Positions 12,901-23,277 of a stretch of DNA of 64,000 bases are shown piece after piece. The first letter of the stretch is position 1. The number at the start of each line of letters is the position of its first letter. This stretch comes from Pleurostoma richardsiae (lineage: Eukaryota > Ascomycota > Sordariomycetes > Calosphaeriales > Pleurostomataceae). The stretch lies in the NCBI GenBank assembly GCA_030052745.1, contig JANBVO010000029.1, positions 1 through 64,000 on the forward strand, read 5' to 3'. The position numbers and the translations under genes are program-made. The notes beneath the pieces are model-generated. The model ran no database searches and was not told where the DNA came from. It worked only from the letters and a program-made list of their open reading frames with translations.

Positions 12901-13727
12901 TACCTATCAGTTCCAGTCAAATCCCGCCCTCGACACCTGAAACCAAGCTGTCTGGCTTGCCAACGCCAGACTTCTCGTTGTCGATCAAATCGTTCGCAAA
13001 GTTCATGACGCCGTCCTCACCCCGACATCGCCGATCACAGCGAGTATCTCTGACCGACAGTCACCTGCCCAGCACGCAGGCCTTAGTGGGCGCGGCTCTC
13101 TCCAACCCTTGGACAAAGTCATCGAGCAAAAAGTCTGGCAGACGTGTTTCCTTCGCCCCACTTCCCGGTGAGAGGACGGGAGGAGGCAGCGAAGAGGCAA
13201 ACAAGGAGAATGAAGACTTGACGATGGAGTTCAGTGTGGAACCACGTGGTCTTCAGTTCAGCGGTAAGGATGACGGGGAAGGCTCGAGAGCAAGAGCCGC
13301 CTCCCCTCCGATCGCCCTACCGCTGGCCAACCTCCCGGACCATGACGGCAAATTTTCGTCACACTTTGCGGCGGCAGCAAAGGGCAAGGCGCGGCCGCGG
13401 CGCAGGCCACGCTTGGGACGCAGGCTGCTGCCCAGCGCGTCGCAGCAGGTCGCCAGCAGCCCGAGCGTCGGGGCCATGGCCGAGGCCTTCATCGAGGCCG
13501 AGAAGCCGGCGGAACAGCCGGCGGCAAATTGCGACGAGGAAGAGCCCGGCTCTTGGCAAGGGGACGGTGACACCAAGGACGAGCCGGTCGACGACGTCAG
13601 TGCCGTCATCCACAACCTGAGCGACTTCCTCGATAGCTGGGACGTGGATGACGAGCTGGCGAAGGCGCGGTCCAGCAGCGGGGGCCAGGGGGGCGCGAGG
13701 CCGTCTACCGGGCTGATGAGCTTCTAA
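9996..13727 (+). CDS. Large disordered fungal protein with conserved C-terminal motifs, function unknown
   Basis: I start the protein at the ATG at 9996 (MGNSAWDRVSHQQYS), the first in-frame ATG; this gives 1243 residues. The first 90 residues look folded or conserved, including a YERQAWRFLNGDIPTIWSAS stretch. A basic patch WLRRKVTKRRKTGATDSF follows, then about 900 low-complexity charged residues. Residues about 730-960 hold four degenerate copies of a DTTVDI/DGATVSI unit, two followed by DQxQS. Near the C-terminus are LSIKSFAKFMTPSSP, GRRVSFAPLPGER and VIHNLSDFLDSWDVDDEL, which look like short binding motifs. Similar fungal proteins have, from memory, been labelled 'protamine P1-like' in databases, a name that says little. 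Basic KR patches suggest a nuclear location (inference). Divergent from cdc11. Confidence 0.8.
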   Translation: MGNSAWDRVSHQQYSVDEALYCEAPHAPDDVICSGSEDDYYETPRDRQILYERQAWRFLNGDIPTIWSASLRGPFDKESGWRNPWRSRRACPPKATAPAKKLDGQPSKISIGIDNRRPLEAHDTSEVDDQDGVKELSQVHVAMRHCNADTAATQDTSLFVLPRSLASQSSTSISNRYMSDIDLTRVATWRDTVNLNVAAREDFWAPEQRDDRGVESVKRSRHTEWLRRKVTKRRKTGATDSFMYDSPIQTILQKRPRRQSGPESAPSFTSLEAQMAGDVTVMSHCPSQIQGQYCDAGAPESSRRRLPRRESRSTNAVTDHVAQSNLLLGTPVDSNSLEGTNSSQKRRKTASPSHERSKSSNRLLSSSIRRAEKLQTISPRTENVRTTESRTSQGLQEATGACYLVDEEEKGSLDDISPGVYDEGTSAGLSQHGEQRRNTDGSKDFESQEDRSFYYRAKPKVKKSSRRRTSSREPDKEVQDDHMADKTGAAPESGPEGVNPSEAGSHKGPTVEHLENEEPREAVDKTSRRTSRDHSSEAAGVIQEGAFGGGASYDALNLENELPTPVESPANMAEEAHEADAKEGRSKMDLSSSGAESRSLRIRCTAPLEITPRDMVHTTDTRRDAVCESDVQEKEGSPDADILPIQIPMSQEEWGLGLYKVIAEHFDLDIGSGREDVTEATKQPQLPIPTVREALESPNHELRAPGEDDLELSPSVPVSPANGTANHAVGTTEYDGTTVNISITEYASSRPEEAKGSSPVPIAEKDANSIDMTDDTTMDITEANSALCRSSSTEVKAADPTPGKEIHLPEAEVECAEHCDTTVDINPDQRQSSVTGEPHNIYPPTVAEEASKNTVDHTAAIADTDGATVSISPDQEQSPWTREEKTLGTGPLMAQLRPSRSTEAIIEGPSARKAHSIPLSQQSPWNEKEPEPSLPRHQSLTPRSERAMELSSHSPPRPTIHDASGGKEVPISSSQIPPSTPETKLSGLPTPDFSLSIKSFAKFMTPSSPRHRRSQRVSLTDSHLPSTQALVGAALSNPWTKSSSKKSGRRVSFAPLPGERTGGGSEEANKENEDLTMEFSVEPRGLQFSGKDDGEGSRARAASPPIALPLANLPDHDGKFSSHFAAAAKGKARPRRRPRLGRRLLPSASQQVASSPSVGAMAEAFIEAEKPAEQPAANCDEEEPGSWQGDGDTKDEPVDDVSAVIHNLSDFLDSWDVDDELAKARSSSGGQGGARPSTGLMSF

Positions 13728-16700
13728 GCGTATTGTTCATGAAGGGATTGGCATATTTGTTATCGCATTGGTCCGGAAATGGTCATCTTGGGGAGTATGG
13801 CGTTAGTATACCGTGTACGGGGCGAGACAAATCTGTAGACCCCGTGACGGAAGACCAGTGGGTGGGTAGCCCGTGGCAGCGGCCCCTCGGAGCATATCGT
13901 CATTATTGCCATGTTGGAAGGGGCGGAGGAAGTAGTTTGCCAGCAGAAGTCCTGTCGGCAGAGCTGAAAAACTCTGTAACTTCTGGCAGTGTACTGAATC
14001 CAGGCATAGTTCTTTACCACGACTCGCGTTCTGGGATCACAATGCACGGTAGAGCATTCCTAGATGTGTGTGATACGTGTGTGCTACTGGCGGCAGGTCT
14101 GTACGAACAGCGTGGATGAACGACTGCGAAGAGCAGCGCCGCATACGTAAGATAGGTATTCATGGGCACAGAACACACGACGCCAGCTCTAAGTCCGATT
14201 GATATCACTAACAAAGGGAAGGGTCGGCACACAGGTACTGATACGCGCCTGGAGGCCGATTGAGCTCACGAGGTTCATCAACAGGACCACGCCAGATGCA
14301 GGTGCATATGAATCTTCAGTGAATTGTCCTGTGTGGTCTCCGTAGAATCGTCTTGTCTCTTACCATGAACATTGTCGGTCACAGCCGATCAAATCCCGTC
14401 GCCCCAGGATCGACAAACCAGCTGCTGCCTCTGCCAATAAGTAAGACAGGGCCACCGAGCTTCCTTGTCTTGGGCCTGAGCGGTGAAAGGCCTGATGATG
14501 CGGACAGCTCATCCGGCGCACATGGCTCCATCCCTGAATCTCCTTGGGTAGACTGGAGGCGAATGTGCTGACGCCATATCTTACTCTAATCCCTTGAAAC
14601 CCCATGCCGCACGAATCTGCCAAAGGACGCCCGTGTAAGGACGACTGGTCCTGTTTGAACCACGGGTTCTGACTCGGTGAAGACAGCATCTAAAGCCAAT
14701 GGTGCAGCAATCATGTCACTGACTCAACACTTAAAAGCACAAGAAGGCTGGGGCCGCCGATGGACACGTGTAAGGACTGCCCTCGCTTTAGATGGTAGGT
14801 CATCCCAGCCCTAGCAAGCAGTGTCTTCTAATCAATCGAGCCTAAGCTGCCTTGGTCGAGGGTCTGCCAGGCGGAGTTGAGAGATGGATGGATAAATCTC
14901 AGGTCAGATCCGAAAAGCAAATCAACTCCCGGCAGATACGGAGAACACACCGATCCAAGAGGAACAGGCTTAGTCTCTTGTGCTGCTGGGTTCGATGCAA
15001 CCCCCAATGAGACATGCAGTTATCGGAAGTGGCGCATCCGACTTCTTGCCTAGGCAGGAAAGCGCACCCTCGTCCCTCTTGTCAGTCCAGCGTGCCGCCT
15101 TGGTGGAGGTGCGACAGACCCTTAACAGTCCTGCTGTGCTGGAGGTGATGTGCTACAAAACGGTTAGTGCTAAGATGAGCCTGGTATGAAGTCGACACTT
15201 CGTTAGAGACTCTGGCAACTGCACCGTAGCCGTCGACGGATGAGGAAAAGACTGTGAAGTCATGAAAAGAGATATAGAAGGCAGTTTTGCAGAGGCGGTC
15301 TGCAATGCACGTTTTCGGTTGATTGGTGATAAGCTAATCTTGGTCTGCAAGGGAGTTACTGCAACGGACACGGACTCTTGGTGGCCCGATAGGAATGCCA
15401 AAGACGGCGCAAACACATGGCTGGAGGAGAGGGATCCGAGATGGAAAATGACAGATCAAGAGCTCAGTATTTGCTCGGGACGACTTATATCGTCGAGGAC
15501 GAGGGTCGGGCATGCTGGACAAGGGGTTGATGGAGGGGAGGGAGAGTGGACGAGCCGTGCCGCGTCAGAACTCGCTTCCGACATCGACGCGGCCAAAAGC
15601 GTGTCTTCTTTTCGCTCATAGGTGCCCGATAGTGTGTGGTCCGAACTCGTACCACTGTGACCTCACGGCCGGCAAGATGGGGACCGGTGAGAGAGGTGAA
15701 TCAGTGATGAAGCCGTCTTGCAGATATGCGTTGCTTCAACTAAGAGATGACCGCCAAGGCCCGCAGTCCCGGTTGGATAACCGGGACACGGAGCCAATAG
15801 GACCATCCGGGTGCCGGATGGTCATCGCCGCAATATTCGCAGCATCCATGGAATCAAGCAAGCCTTGAGACGAGCGTTCAGGACGAACGTTCAGGGTCCT
15901 CGATGCTGGGTAACCGTAACACGATGAGCGTCGGTTTGGCCCATTGGAGTAGGAGTGATAGGGGATTGGCTGTGAGTAATCGCTGGGCAAAGGTGTCACG
16001 GCAGATGAACGTCGTCGTCATGACCTCGATCTACACGATGTCGGACGAACATCAGGTAATGGTAGAGTAATGGACAACACAACCTTGAGGTTGCCAGCCC
16101 ACTGCGCCCGACGTTTCCGAGAGCATGCACACATATTCGCCTCTTGTGTAAAGCACCATGGAATTGGATGTTTGTAGGGCTGATAACGGAAAGTCATGAA
16201 TGAAAGGGCCTTGGGAAGGGAGAGGCATGCATCACTGAAGGTGCAATTCACGAATCACGATGGCAGATGCGCCGATTAGGTAATGACGGCATCTTTCAGT
16301 CATCCATGTAACTTTAGCGAACGTGCGGAGTACCATAGAGCAAGGTACCTAAGTACATAGTAGTCAAGTCACTTGTCACTGTCAGTCAATCGGTGGCTGC
16401 TGGCACTGCGGTTTGTGGGCCACAACCGGGGGCACGTGGGGAAGGACAAGAACGCTAATTTGGCCCCTCAATTCCCTGTCTGGTTGTTCTTTCCCGCACA
16501 AACAAACAGCAAGAATACAAAACAATACTCACTACAAATACCTGCCATTATCCACCCTTCACGCCCAGCAGGTAACTCTCTGCCCGTCTGCACACCCACC
16601 GGGTACTTTGGGAGGGCGCCACTTGCTTCCCGTCCGGCCTGTTCTTCGGTCCACAAGTCTTTGTACCTGCGGTGACGCCGTCGAGATTCTGATTCTGCCG

Positions 16701-16977
16701 CGGCGAATACAAGGCTTCATCTCTGACACTGACTGCACTTCCCTCTGCCCATCGCCTTGTTTCCACGCTCTGGACCGGGTACTGCCACACTGGTGCTGCA
16801 CGTGCGAGTCTGCGCAAGAGATTCTGGCCAGGGCGCCTGTGTCCGTTGCTGTTGCATCCCGAACCGGGCGAGCAAGCGAGCCGGAGACGCAATCTTCCTG
16901 ACCCTCTTCCGCCCGCGCTGCGTCTAGGACGAATCAATCCTCCCACATTGCTTCTGTACTCGCCAGATGTTCACCTC
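13728..16977. other. Intergenic and probable kcs1 promoter/leader
   Basis: No supported gene. It includes a perfect 10-bp-arm hairpin at 15801-15823, a direct repeat of CGTTCAGG at 15875-15895, and a GGTACCTAAGTACATAG stretch near 16345. Sequence from about 16480 to 16977 is pyrimidine-rich and is probably the kcs1 5' leader. Open frames in this stretch are short and contradictory between strands. Confidence 0.5.
15801..15823. repeat. Perfect inverted repeat (10-bp arms, 3-nt loop)
   Basis: GACCATCCGG and its exact reverse complement CCGGATGGTC are separated by GTG. It lies about 1.15 kb upstream of the kcs1 start, in gene-free sequence. It could be a dimeric transcription-factor site or an RNA hairpin; the sequence does not decide which. 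Confidence 0.7.
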
Positions 16978-19900
16978 ATGTCCAGCCCGCCCTCCGAGTC
17001 CGAAAATGCCGCACCCGCTGCACCGGTGAGCCATGCCCATGCTGCTGCTGCCAGTCATGCCCATGTTGAGCCGGTCCCTGGGCAAGCACATCAGGATGCA
17101 GCCCTCCACTCCGCGGCTCCTGAGCCCGCCGTGCAGGATGCGGCCCATGCCCCCCCTGCTCCTACCACGGCCCCTGCCGTAGACCAAAATAAAACGTCTC
17201 GAGGACCTGTTGCACTCCAGCGGTCTCCTGGACCCTCGCTGCTGACGCAGGCATTAGCTTCTGCCCGTGGCATTCTTCCCTCAAGTCAAGGCGATCCGTC
17301 GCACAATTCCCCCGAGCACTCGGCTCGGGCACACGAGACTACCGCCTCGGACGAGCAGCGGATACCTCAGCCATCTCCCGCAGTCGCCGACGGCCAAGCT
17401 CGGAATGTTCACGAAGACTCCCCAGATCAGGAGGAGGACGACGATGACAATTCTGTGACTCCGAGAGGATCGCCACAACGTGCCGAGATGGGTTCCGCCG
17501 CCATGTTACCTCCTCCCGCTACCTACACTACCTTCGACATCGGGAGTGCCAATTCTAGGCTCAACAGGCATCGCGAGTTTTTGAGCAAGTCTGGAGGCAG
17601 GGGAACATCGCTAGAGCGCACAGAGAGGGAGAGGAGGGTGCAAGGCCTGTCATCCGGAGCACGAACGTTTTCAGAGAGCTCTACGCGGCCCATTCCTGTC
17701 GCTTTGACTCAGTCGGATGCTGTCAAAGCATACAATCATGTTGACTGCCAGGCAAACATGGGCGCTGACGCTCGTGCCCACCACCGCACCGGCAATATAG
17801 AGCATCGGATGTCCATGGGCCCGGAAAAGATATGGTCAATCGGTTCGGCGGATTTTGAGCATGTCCAAGACGGCCAAGTCGAAAAGTCCATCACCGAAGT
17901 TCTTGCGGGCGTCGAACCAAACGCACGGAGCCGAAAGGCAAGCCACAGCCTGCGCTTCTTCAGGGAAGGTCTACCAGAGGACAAGACGAAGAGACGCGAG
18001 TCGCGACCTGCTCCAGCAGCACGCGAGAAACTCCCACCCATATCCGATATCCCAACAGCCATTGAAAAGCTTTCTGGCCCAGATCACGACTATCCCGCGA
18101 GTGCTCAACCTCTTGTTGCTACCACCAAAGAGGGCCCGGTACCGGGCCGTTTTGGCCGTGTTCGTTCGTTCCCTTTACAATCTTCAGGCACGACCGATAT
18201 TCCACAGACCCCCGAAGGTTATTTCCACATGGCGCATGGGGACGAACAGCGAGGCGAGGCTGAGACTGTCCCATTCGGTGTTGCGTCAGACGGCCGAAAG
18301 TCGGAGGCCGCAAAGGCCCCTTGTAGGACCCCACCTGCCGTATCGGAGGCGGAACCGGAGGACCATCAAGGGTCGGGCAACGGCCCAGATGTTAGGGAGA
18401 ACGGCGAAGACGGCGAGGATTCTGGAGAAGAGAAGATCTCATCGGCGGTTTTCCTTCCTCATCAGGGTTTAGACGAGCCTCCAGCCGTCTCGCACACTCC
18501 GGCCGACAATCTCCAGCGTCCGGCCACAGGTTCCAGGACGCTTTCGAAGGGAGGGGACTTCCATCCTTGGCTTGTCAAGGCTGATGAACCGGAGGTGGAC
18601 GATATTGCTGAGGCTGCGCATCAGGCGGCATTGGATGCAAGCCATCGCCGGCTCGAGGGAAGTCACACGATAGGAACAGAGACCCCGCATCAACAGCGAG
18701 CAAGCCCGACAGACACGGTCGATCGTGAATTTACGGAAGCACAGTCGTCCAAGACACCGCGGCATGTTCCTCATCATTATCAGGAACACGTCCATGACCA
18801 CCAACTTGCTCCTAAGCAACCGTTGGAAGCTATAGAGCTTATTCCGTATAAGCATCAGGTCGGAGGCCATACTACTCTCTGGCGCTTCTCGAAACGGGCT
18901 GTCTGCAAACAGCTGAACAACAGGGAAAATGAATTCTATGAAAGGATCGAGAGGTATCACCGGGATCTGCTAGCTTTCTTACCAAGGTACGTCAGGAACC
19001 CCCTCAGATGACCAAGGTCTCTACTCTGTGCCAAGTGACACTGGAAGCGAAGTCGCGAAGCGAGGAAAGGCGAAAGTATAAGATCCTGCTAACAATCATG
19101 TAGGTATATTGGAGTGCTGAATGTTACGTTCCACAAGCAACCCCGACGAAGATCAACCGTAAGGAGAGATGACGGGGCTGCTCCGGAACGCAAACAAGTT
19201 GACCAGAATGGGCTCGACGTAGACCTGCAGAGTAATGGAAATCCTGGTCAAGAAGATGCTCTGCGGGAGACCGGAGACCCGACGAGAGAGCACCATAGAG
19301 TAATAAGCCAGTCTCTTCAATCTAGTCAGATTCCGGTGCCTACTGTCACGTTTGTTGATAATCAGCATATACTCCCGCGGAATCTGCTGCAGCCGGCAAC
19401 TGAGTCAGCGGCTCCTTCAGGACGCCACCGCAGTATATCGGCCTCGGCACCGAGATTGCGCGACAATGGCACTGAAGAGTCATCCTCGCCTGGTGGAAAG
19501 AGTATCAGGCCGTCTCTGGAGGATCGCCATGCGAACAGCTGGGGGGCGACGCTTATCAACAAGAAGCTTCGGAACGAAGTTTTCAATGATGCCTTCCTCA
19601 AGCAGTCCATACCGATCCACAGACACAAGAAGGGTCACCACAGAGGGCTTCCCCGGCAGACGCTGCAGCGTCTCCTGCGACCTGCCAGCTCAGACCCAAA
19701 TCTCATCATGACCCAGACAGGGGACAGCATGCCACCGGATTCCCCTCAGCGGCAGAGAACCCAGGAATCGTCTCCGCAGCTGGCTGCGAGCCAAAGCGAC
19801 CTCGGGGCACTGCGTCGGCCGTCAGATTCGGGCGAGGAGTCGCCCAAGGATGTGACTGGCACAAGCGCGCCCGAGCCGGAGATCTTGACGGAGCGAGCAC

Positions 19901-21033
19901 TACCCATCCGAAAGAAGAGACGATATTCAGGCAGTGCTCTGCGGAGAAAGCCGAAGGATGTGTCCGAATCTCGTGGCCACCTCAAATACTGGGAGGAACC
20001 CGATGAAGCTACCTACAAACGCGATCAAGAAGATCCCCTGCCTGTAGAACCGCCGAGTGACGTGAGTCTACAGAACGGAGACGCCGAAGGCATGGCAGCG
20101 ACGCCTAGCCAAGGCGACGAGCAAGGTCTGGCTCAGTCGGCATATACCTCGGCCACAACCTCCGGGGTGTCAAGCCCTGCGGAACTCAGGAGGATCCCTC
20201 GCCCAGTTAACCCGAAGGAAGCACAAACCCAGCGGGACTCCCGTGTTGAGTACTTCCTTCTACTGGAGGATCTTACTGCTGGAATGAAGCGTCCCTGCAT
20301 CATGGACTTGAAGATGGGCACTCGACAGTACGGCGTTGACGCCAACCCCAAGAAGCGCCAGTCCCAACAACGCAAATGCGCAAGTACAACTTCGCGCGAA
20401 CTTGGAGTCCGGGTTTGCGGCCTGCAAGTGTGGGATGTGAAGACCCAATCCTACATCTTCAGAGACAAATACTACGGCCGAAATCTGAAGGCCGGCGCCG
20501 AGTTCCAGGAGGCGTTGACACGCTTCCTGTATGATGGTGTCGACCATTCCAGTATTCTTCGACACATCCCAACGGTACTCCACAAGCTCGATCAGCTCGA
20601 GGTCATCATACGCCGCCTGCGTGGATATCGCTTCTACGCGGCGAGCTTGTTGATGTTTTATGACGGAGACAACTCTACCGGGCACGACTATGATACTGCG
20701 ATTGAGGATTCCACGACAGATTTTGCTACAGACACCGAAGATGTGAGAGAAGGGAGGAAGTCCCGCAAGAACAAGCGCGAGATCGACTTCAAAATGGCCG
20801 ATTTCGCCAACAGTGTTACCGCAGGAGACCTCGCCAAGGACAAGCCGTGTCCGCCGCAGCATCCCACCGAGCCGGACCGTGGCTTCCTGCGAGGACTCAG
20901 GACCCTGCGGAAGTACTTCCTCAAGATTCAACAGGACACCCGCGCTGAAATGGGACTTATATCCCAGCAGCGTAACGTGCTGAACCATCATGAGTTAGAC
21001 ATCTCGGAAGAATCGGGCTCCGTGAGCGAGTGA
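16978..21033 (+). CDS. kcs1: Inositol hexakisphosphate kinase (Kcs1/IP6K family)
   Basis: Two exons, 16978-18986 and 19104-21033, joined by a 117-nt intron with GTACGT donor, TGCTAAC branch site and TAG acceptor; the product is 1312 residues. The junction reads [13 protein letters not shown], where the kinase domain begins. The family signature PxxxDxKxG is present as PCIMDLKMG at about residue 1066. SLLMFYDGD (about 1181) and the metal-binding-type DFA of KMADFANS (about 1230) follow. Residues 1 to about 620 are disordered and Ser/Pro-rich, as in other fungal Kcs1 proteins. Family knowledge: phosphorylates InsP6 to the pyrophosphate 5-InsP7, which controls phosphate sensing, vacuole and stress responses. 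I chose the ATG at 16978 ([13 protein letters not shown]) because the open frame upstream of it has no ATG. The gene ends tail-to-tail with the next gene. Confidence 0.93.
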
Positions 21034-21870
21034 CGACTGTCAACCTCCCGGTCTTCGCCTACCATACCTGACTACTCTTGTCACCTTTCTGATTTCTCTT
21101 TCGTCTCCTTCCCGTTGTCCGGACTTCTTCCGTATTTCGAGTATGATTTTGCTTCTTTCTGGAAGGGATGTTGAGAGAACCCTCGTGTTCAGCTGTCGTC
21201 TTTTTTTGTTGTTGTTGGATTCGGATATGCTCTGCCATTCGGTTGGCGTTCGAGGAATGCGTTTTCAGAGGAGTGGCTGGTAAATGGACGCATTTGGTTC
21301 GAATCATACCCTTTGCATTGGTCTTTGGAGTCTGCCTGCTGTATGTACGATGCTGGCCGACACAGGAAGGCTGAACGGTTCGGCGGCTGGCGTGCGGTGG
21401 TTCTACACAGGACTGCTGTCGGGCGAGGACTGAGGCGCCTGGGTTCCCCAGCTGGGGGAACCTGACTAGGCCAAGGGAGGCGGCCTTTCTTGTGGATGCC
21501 CATTGGGCCGTTCTCTGTAGGTAAGGGGGAGAGGGGGGGGCGTTATACGGCACGGTGATTCCGGAAGGTGGTGGGTGGCTATTAGACATTGTGTTAGATA
21601 AAACGGTCAAGGGCCTCACTCAAATTGGATACCCATTGCTTTCTTTTTAATGTAGTGATGGCGGTCTCGCGTGATCTGATGACACTGCTCTTGAGGAGTC
21701 ATAGACCTTTCCGACCGCACCGTTTAAGCACCGTTTAACAATGTTTTATACGGTTGCGTAGTCACCTTTGGACAAAGCAGCATATTGACACAGATCCTGC
21801 CACAGAAGAACTCCATAAAACGCCCCCCGCGAAATACCATCAACCGTCGACAGTTCCACCTCCCACCTTC
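21034..21870. other. Convergent 3' intergenic region
   Basis: This stretch separates the ends of kcs1 (plus) and the SKL enzyme (minus) and holds both 3' untranslated regions. A hairpin GGTTCCCC-AGCTG-GGGGAACC type structure lies at 21442-21462. I see no gene. A TTCGAATC string near 21298 is not part of a tRNA. Confidence 0.55.
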
Positions 21871-22710
21871 TCACAGCTTTGACTTGCCGCCGCTCTTCTT
21901 CCACTCGTCCACCGCCTTCTGCCCCTTCTCCTTCCTCGCGTCCTCCGCCTCGAACAGCTTCCTCTCCCTCTCCTCCTCCCTCGCGTGCGAGTCCAGCAGG
22001 TCCACGGCCTCCTTGTACATCTCCGCCTTCATCAGCCCGTACACGCCCGTGGCGCCCTTCTTCCGCAGCTCCCGGCCCTCCACCAGCGCCACCGCCTCCG
22101 GCAGCCCGCCCAGGACGTCCACGATCCCCGCGGCCAGCGCCTCCGGCCCGCCGAACCGCTTGGCCTCCAGCACCAGCGACCGGTAGGCGGCGCCGCCGCC
22201 CAGCTTGACGCGGAAGATGCCGCTCATGGCGGGCTTGAGCGGGGCGCCGAAGTCCAGCTCGTTGAGGCACAGGAACCCGCGCGAGGGGTTGAAGACGCGG
22301 TAGTCGTGGTGCATGGCGAGCATGAGGCCGCCCGCGAAGGCGTGCCCGTTGAGCAGCGCCACCGTCGGCATCGGGTAGGTCAGCAGCCGGCGGAACAGCG
22401 GCCACAGCGAGCCCTCCCAGAAGGGGTCGCCCATGTCGCGCGCCAGGCCCAGGTCCAGCCCGTTGGAGTAGAACTTGGGGATCGCCGACGTGGTCACCAC
22501 CACGCCCGGCGGGCGGCCGCCGAACTCGACGGCGTCGAGGGCCGCGAGCATGGCGCCGCAGAAGGACGGGGTCAGGCGGTTGTCGGGCGGGGAGGAGAAG
22601 GTCAGCAGGTAGATGCCCGACTGGGGCTCCGTGCAGACGACGGAGCCGCCTGGGTGGGCGGGCGTGCAGGGCGGGATGGGGATGGTGAAGAGCGGCGCGG
22701 GGGACGCCAT
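21871..22710 (-). CDS. Peroxisomal enoyl-CoA hydratase/isomerase (crotonase family, PTS1)
   Basis: A 279-residue, single-exon protein starting MASPAPLFTIPIPP at 22710; the frame is open further upstream but carries repeat-derived residues, so I place the start there. The crotonase fold is shown by the LLTFSSPPDNRLTPSF opening strand and by the oxyanion-hole segment LLNGHAFAGGLMLAMHHDYR. An FLCLNELDFGAPL segment sits where related enoyl-CoA isomerases carry a catalytic acid. The protein ends in GGKSKL, a canonical type-1 peroxisomal targeting signal. Family knowledge: such enzymes act in fatty-acid beta-oxidation as delta3,delta2-enoyl-CoA isomerases or hydratases; which reaction applies here is not settled by sequence. 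The C-terminal 60 residues are charged and helical. Tail-to-tail with kcs1 and head-to-tail with atg27. Confidence 0.88.
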   Translation of the reverse strand: MASPAPLFTIPIPPCTPAHPGGSVVCTEPQSGIYLLTFSSPPDNRLTPSFCGAMLAALDAVEFGGRPPGVVVTTSAIPKFYSNGLDLGLARDMGDPFWEGSLWPLFRRLLTYPMPTVALLNGHAFAGGLMLAMHHDYRVFNPSRGFLCLNELDFGAPLKPAMSGIFRVKLGGGAAYRSLVLEAKRFGGPEALAAGIVDVLGGLPEAVALVEGRELRKKGATGVYGLMKAEMYKEAVDLLDSHAREEERERKLFEAEDARKEKGQKAVDEWKKSGGKSKL

Positions 22711-22713
22711 TGC

Positions 22714-22742
22714 TGTGTCTGTCTGTCCGTCTGTCTGTCTGC
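22714..22742. repeat. TCTG tetranucleotide microsatellite in the leader
   Basis: About seven TCTG/TCCG units end four bases upstream of the start codon of the SKL enzyme. On the transcript this is a CAGA repeat directly before the ATG, so length changes would alter the 5' leader but not the protein. Confidence 0.8.
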
Positions 22743-23277
22743 CCGGTGCCGTGTCTCTGCTCTTGTAGCTGATTTGTTTAGGTACAGACAGACTGTGGTG
22801 ATATGAATGAAGAAATGTCTGAAGGACGGGCTGGAAAACTGAGAAGATGCATTCGCTAGAACGCAACTTGGAGCTTAAAGGTATAAGTGATGACGGTGTA
22901 AGCACGGCGGCCCGGTTGCTGAGGTGCCCGCCCATTCGGCGAGATCCCGAGCCTCGGTACGGCGGCACTTGTGTGGAGGCTTGTGACCCGACCGGGGCAG
23001 CCGGCGCCCCGGCGGATCCTTACCTATCTCACCCAACCAAGTACGAAGACAAACTTCAGCTGGGCTCATAGATGAGATTCGTAATGTGAAGAAATCATAT
23101 GCACGATTCGGCTTAAAATGGAAAGATGCTTTATGATACAGGAGATGCCCTGAAATTGAGACATGGCAGCACCCACAACGCCGGCATTCCCCAGAACACG
23201 CACAATCCCTAGCCTGGCTCCCTCGAACCAGGCGACCTTCTAACCGGTTACATGTACAAACTATACGTGATGTCCGT

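Noticed and set aside
14985-15010. GGGTTCGATGC string resembling a tRNA T-arm
   Set aside because: No matching upstream A box or cloverleaf stems.
21290-21315. TTCGAATC string resembling a tRNA T-loop
   Set aside because: No acceptor stem, A box or anticodon arm can be drawn; it lies in the kcs1 3' region.
21746-22405. Long open frames on both strands across the SKL enzyme (for example minus 22405-21746 and plus 21985-22806)
   Set aside because: They are GC-driven shadows of the real crotonase-family gene, with Arg/Ala/Gly-biased translations.
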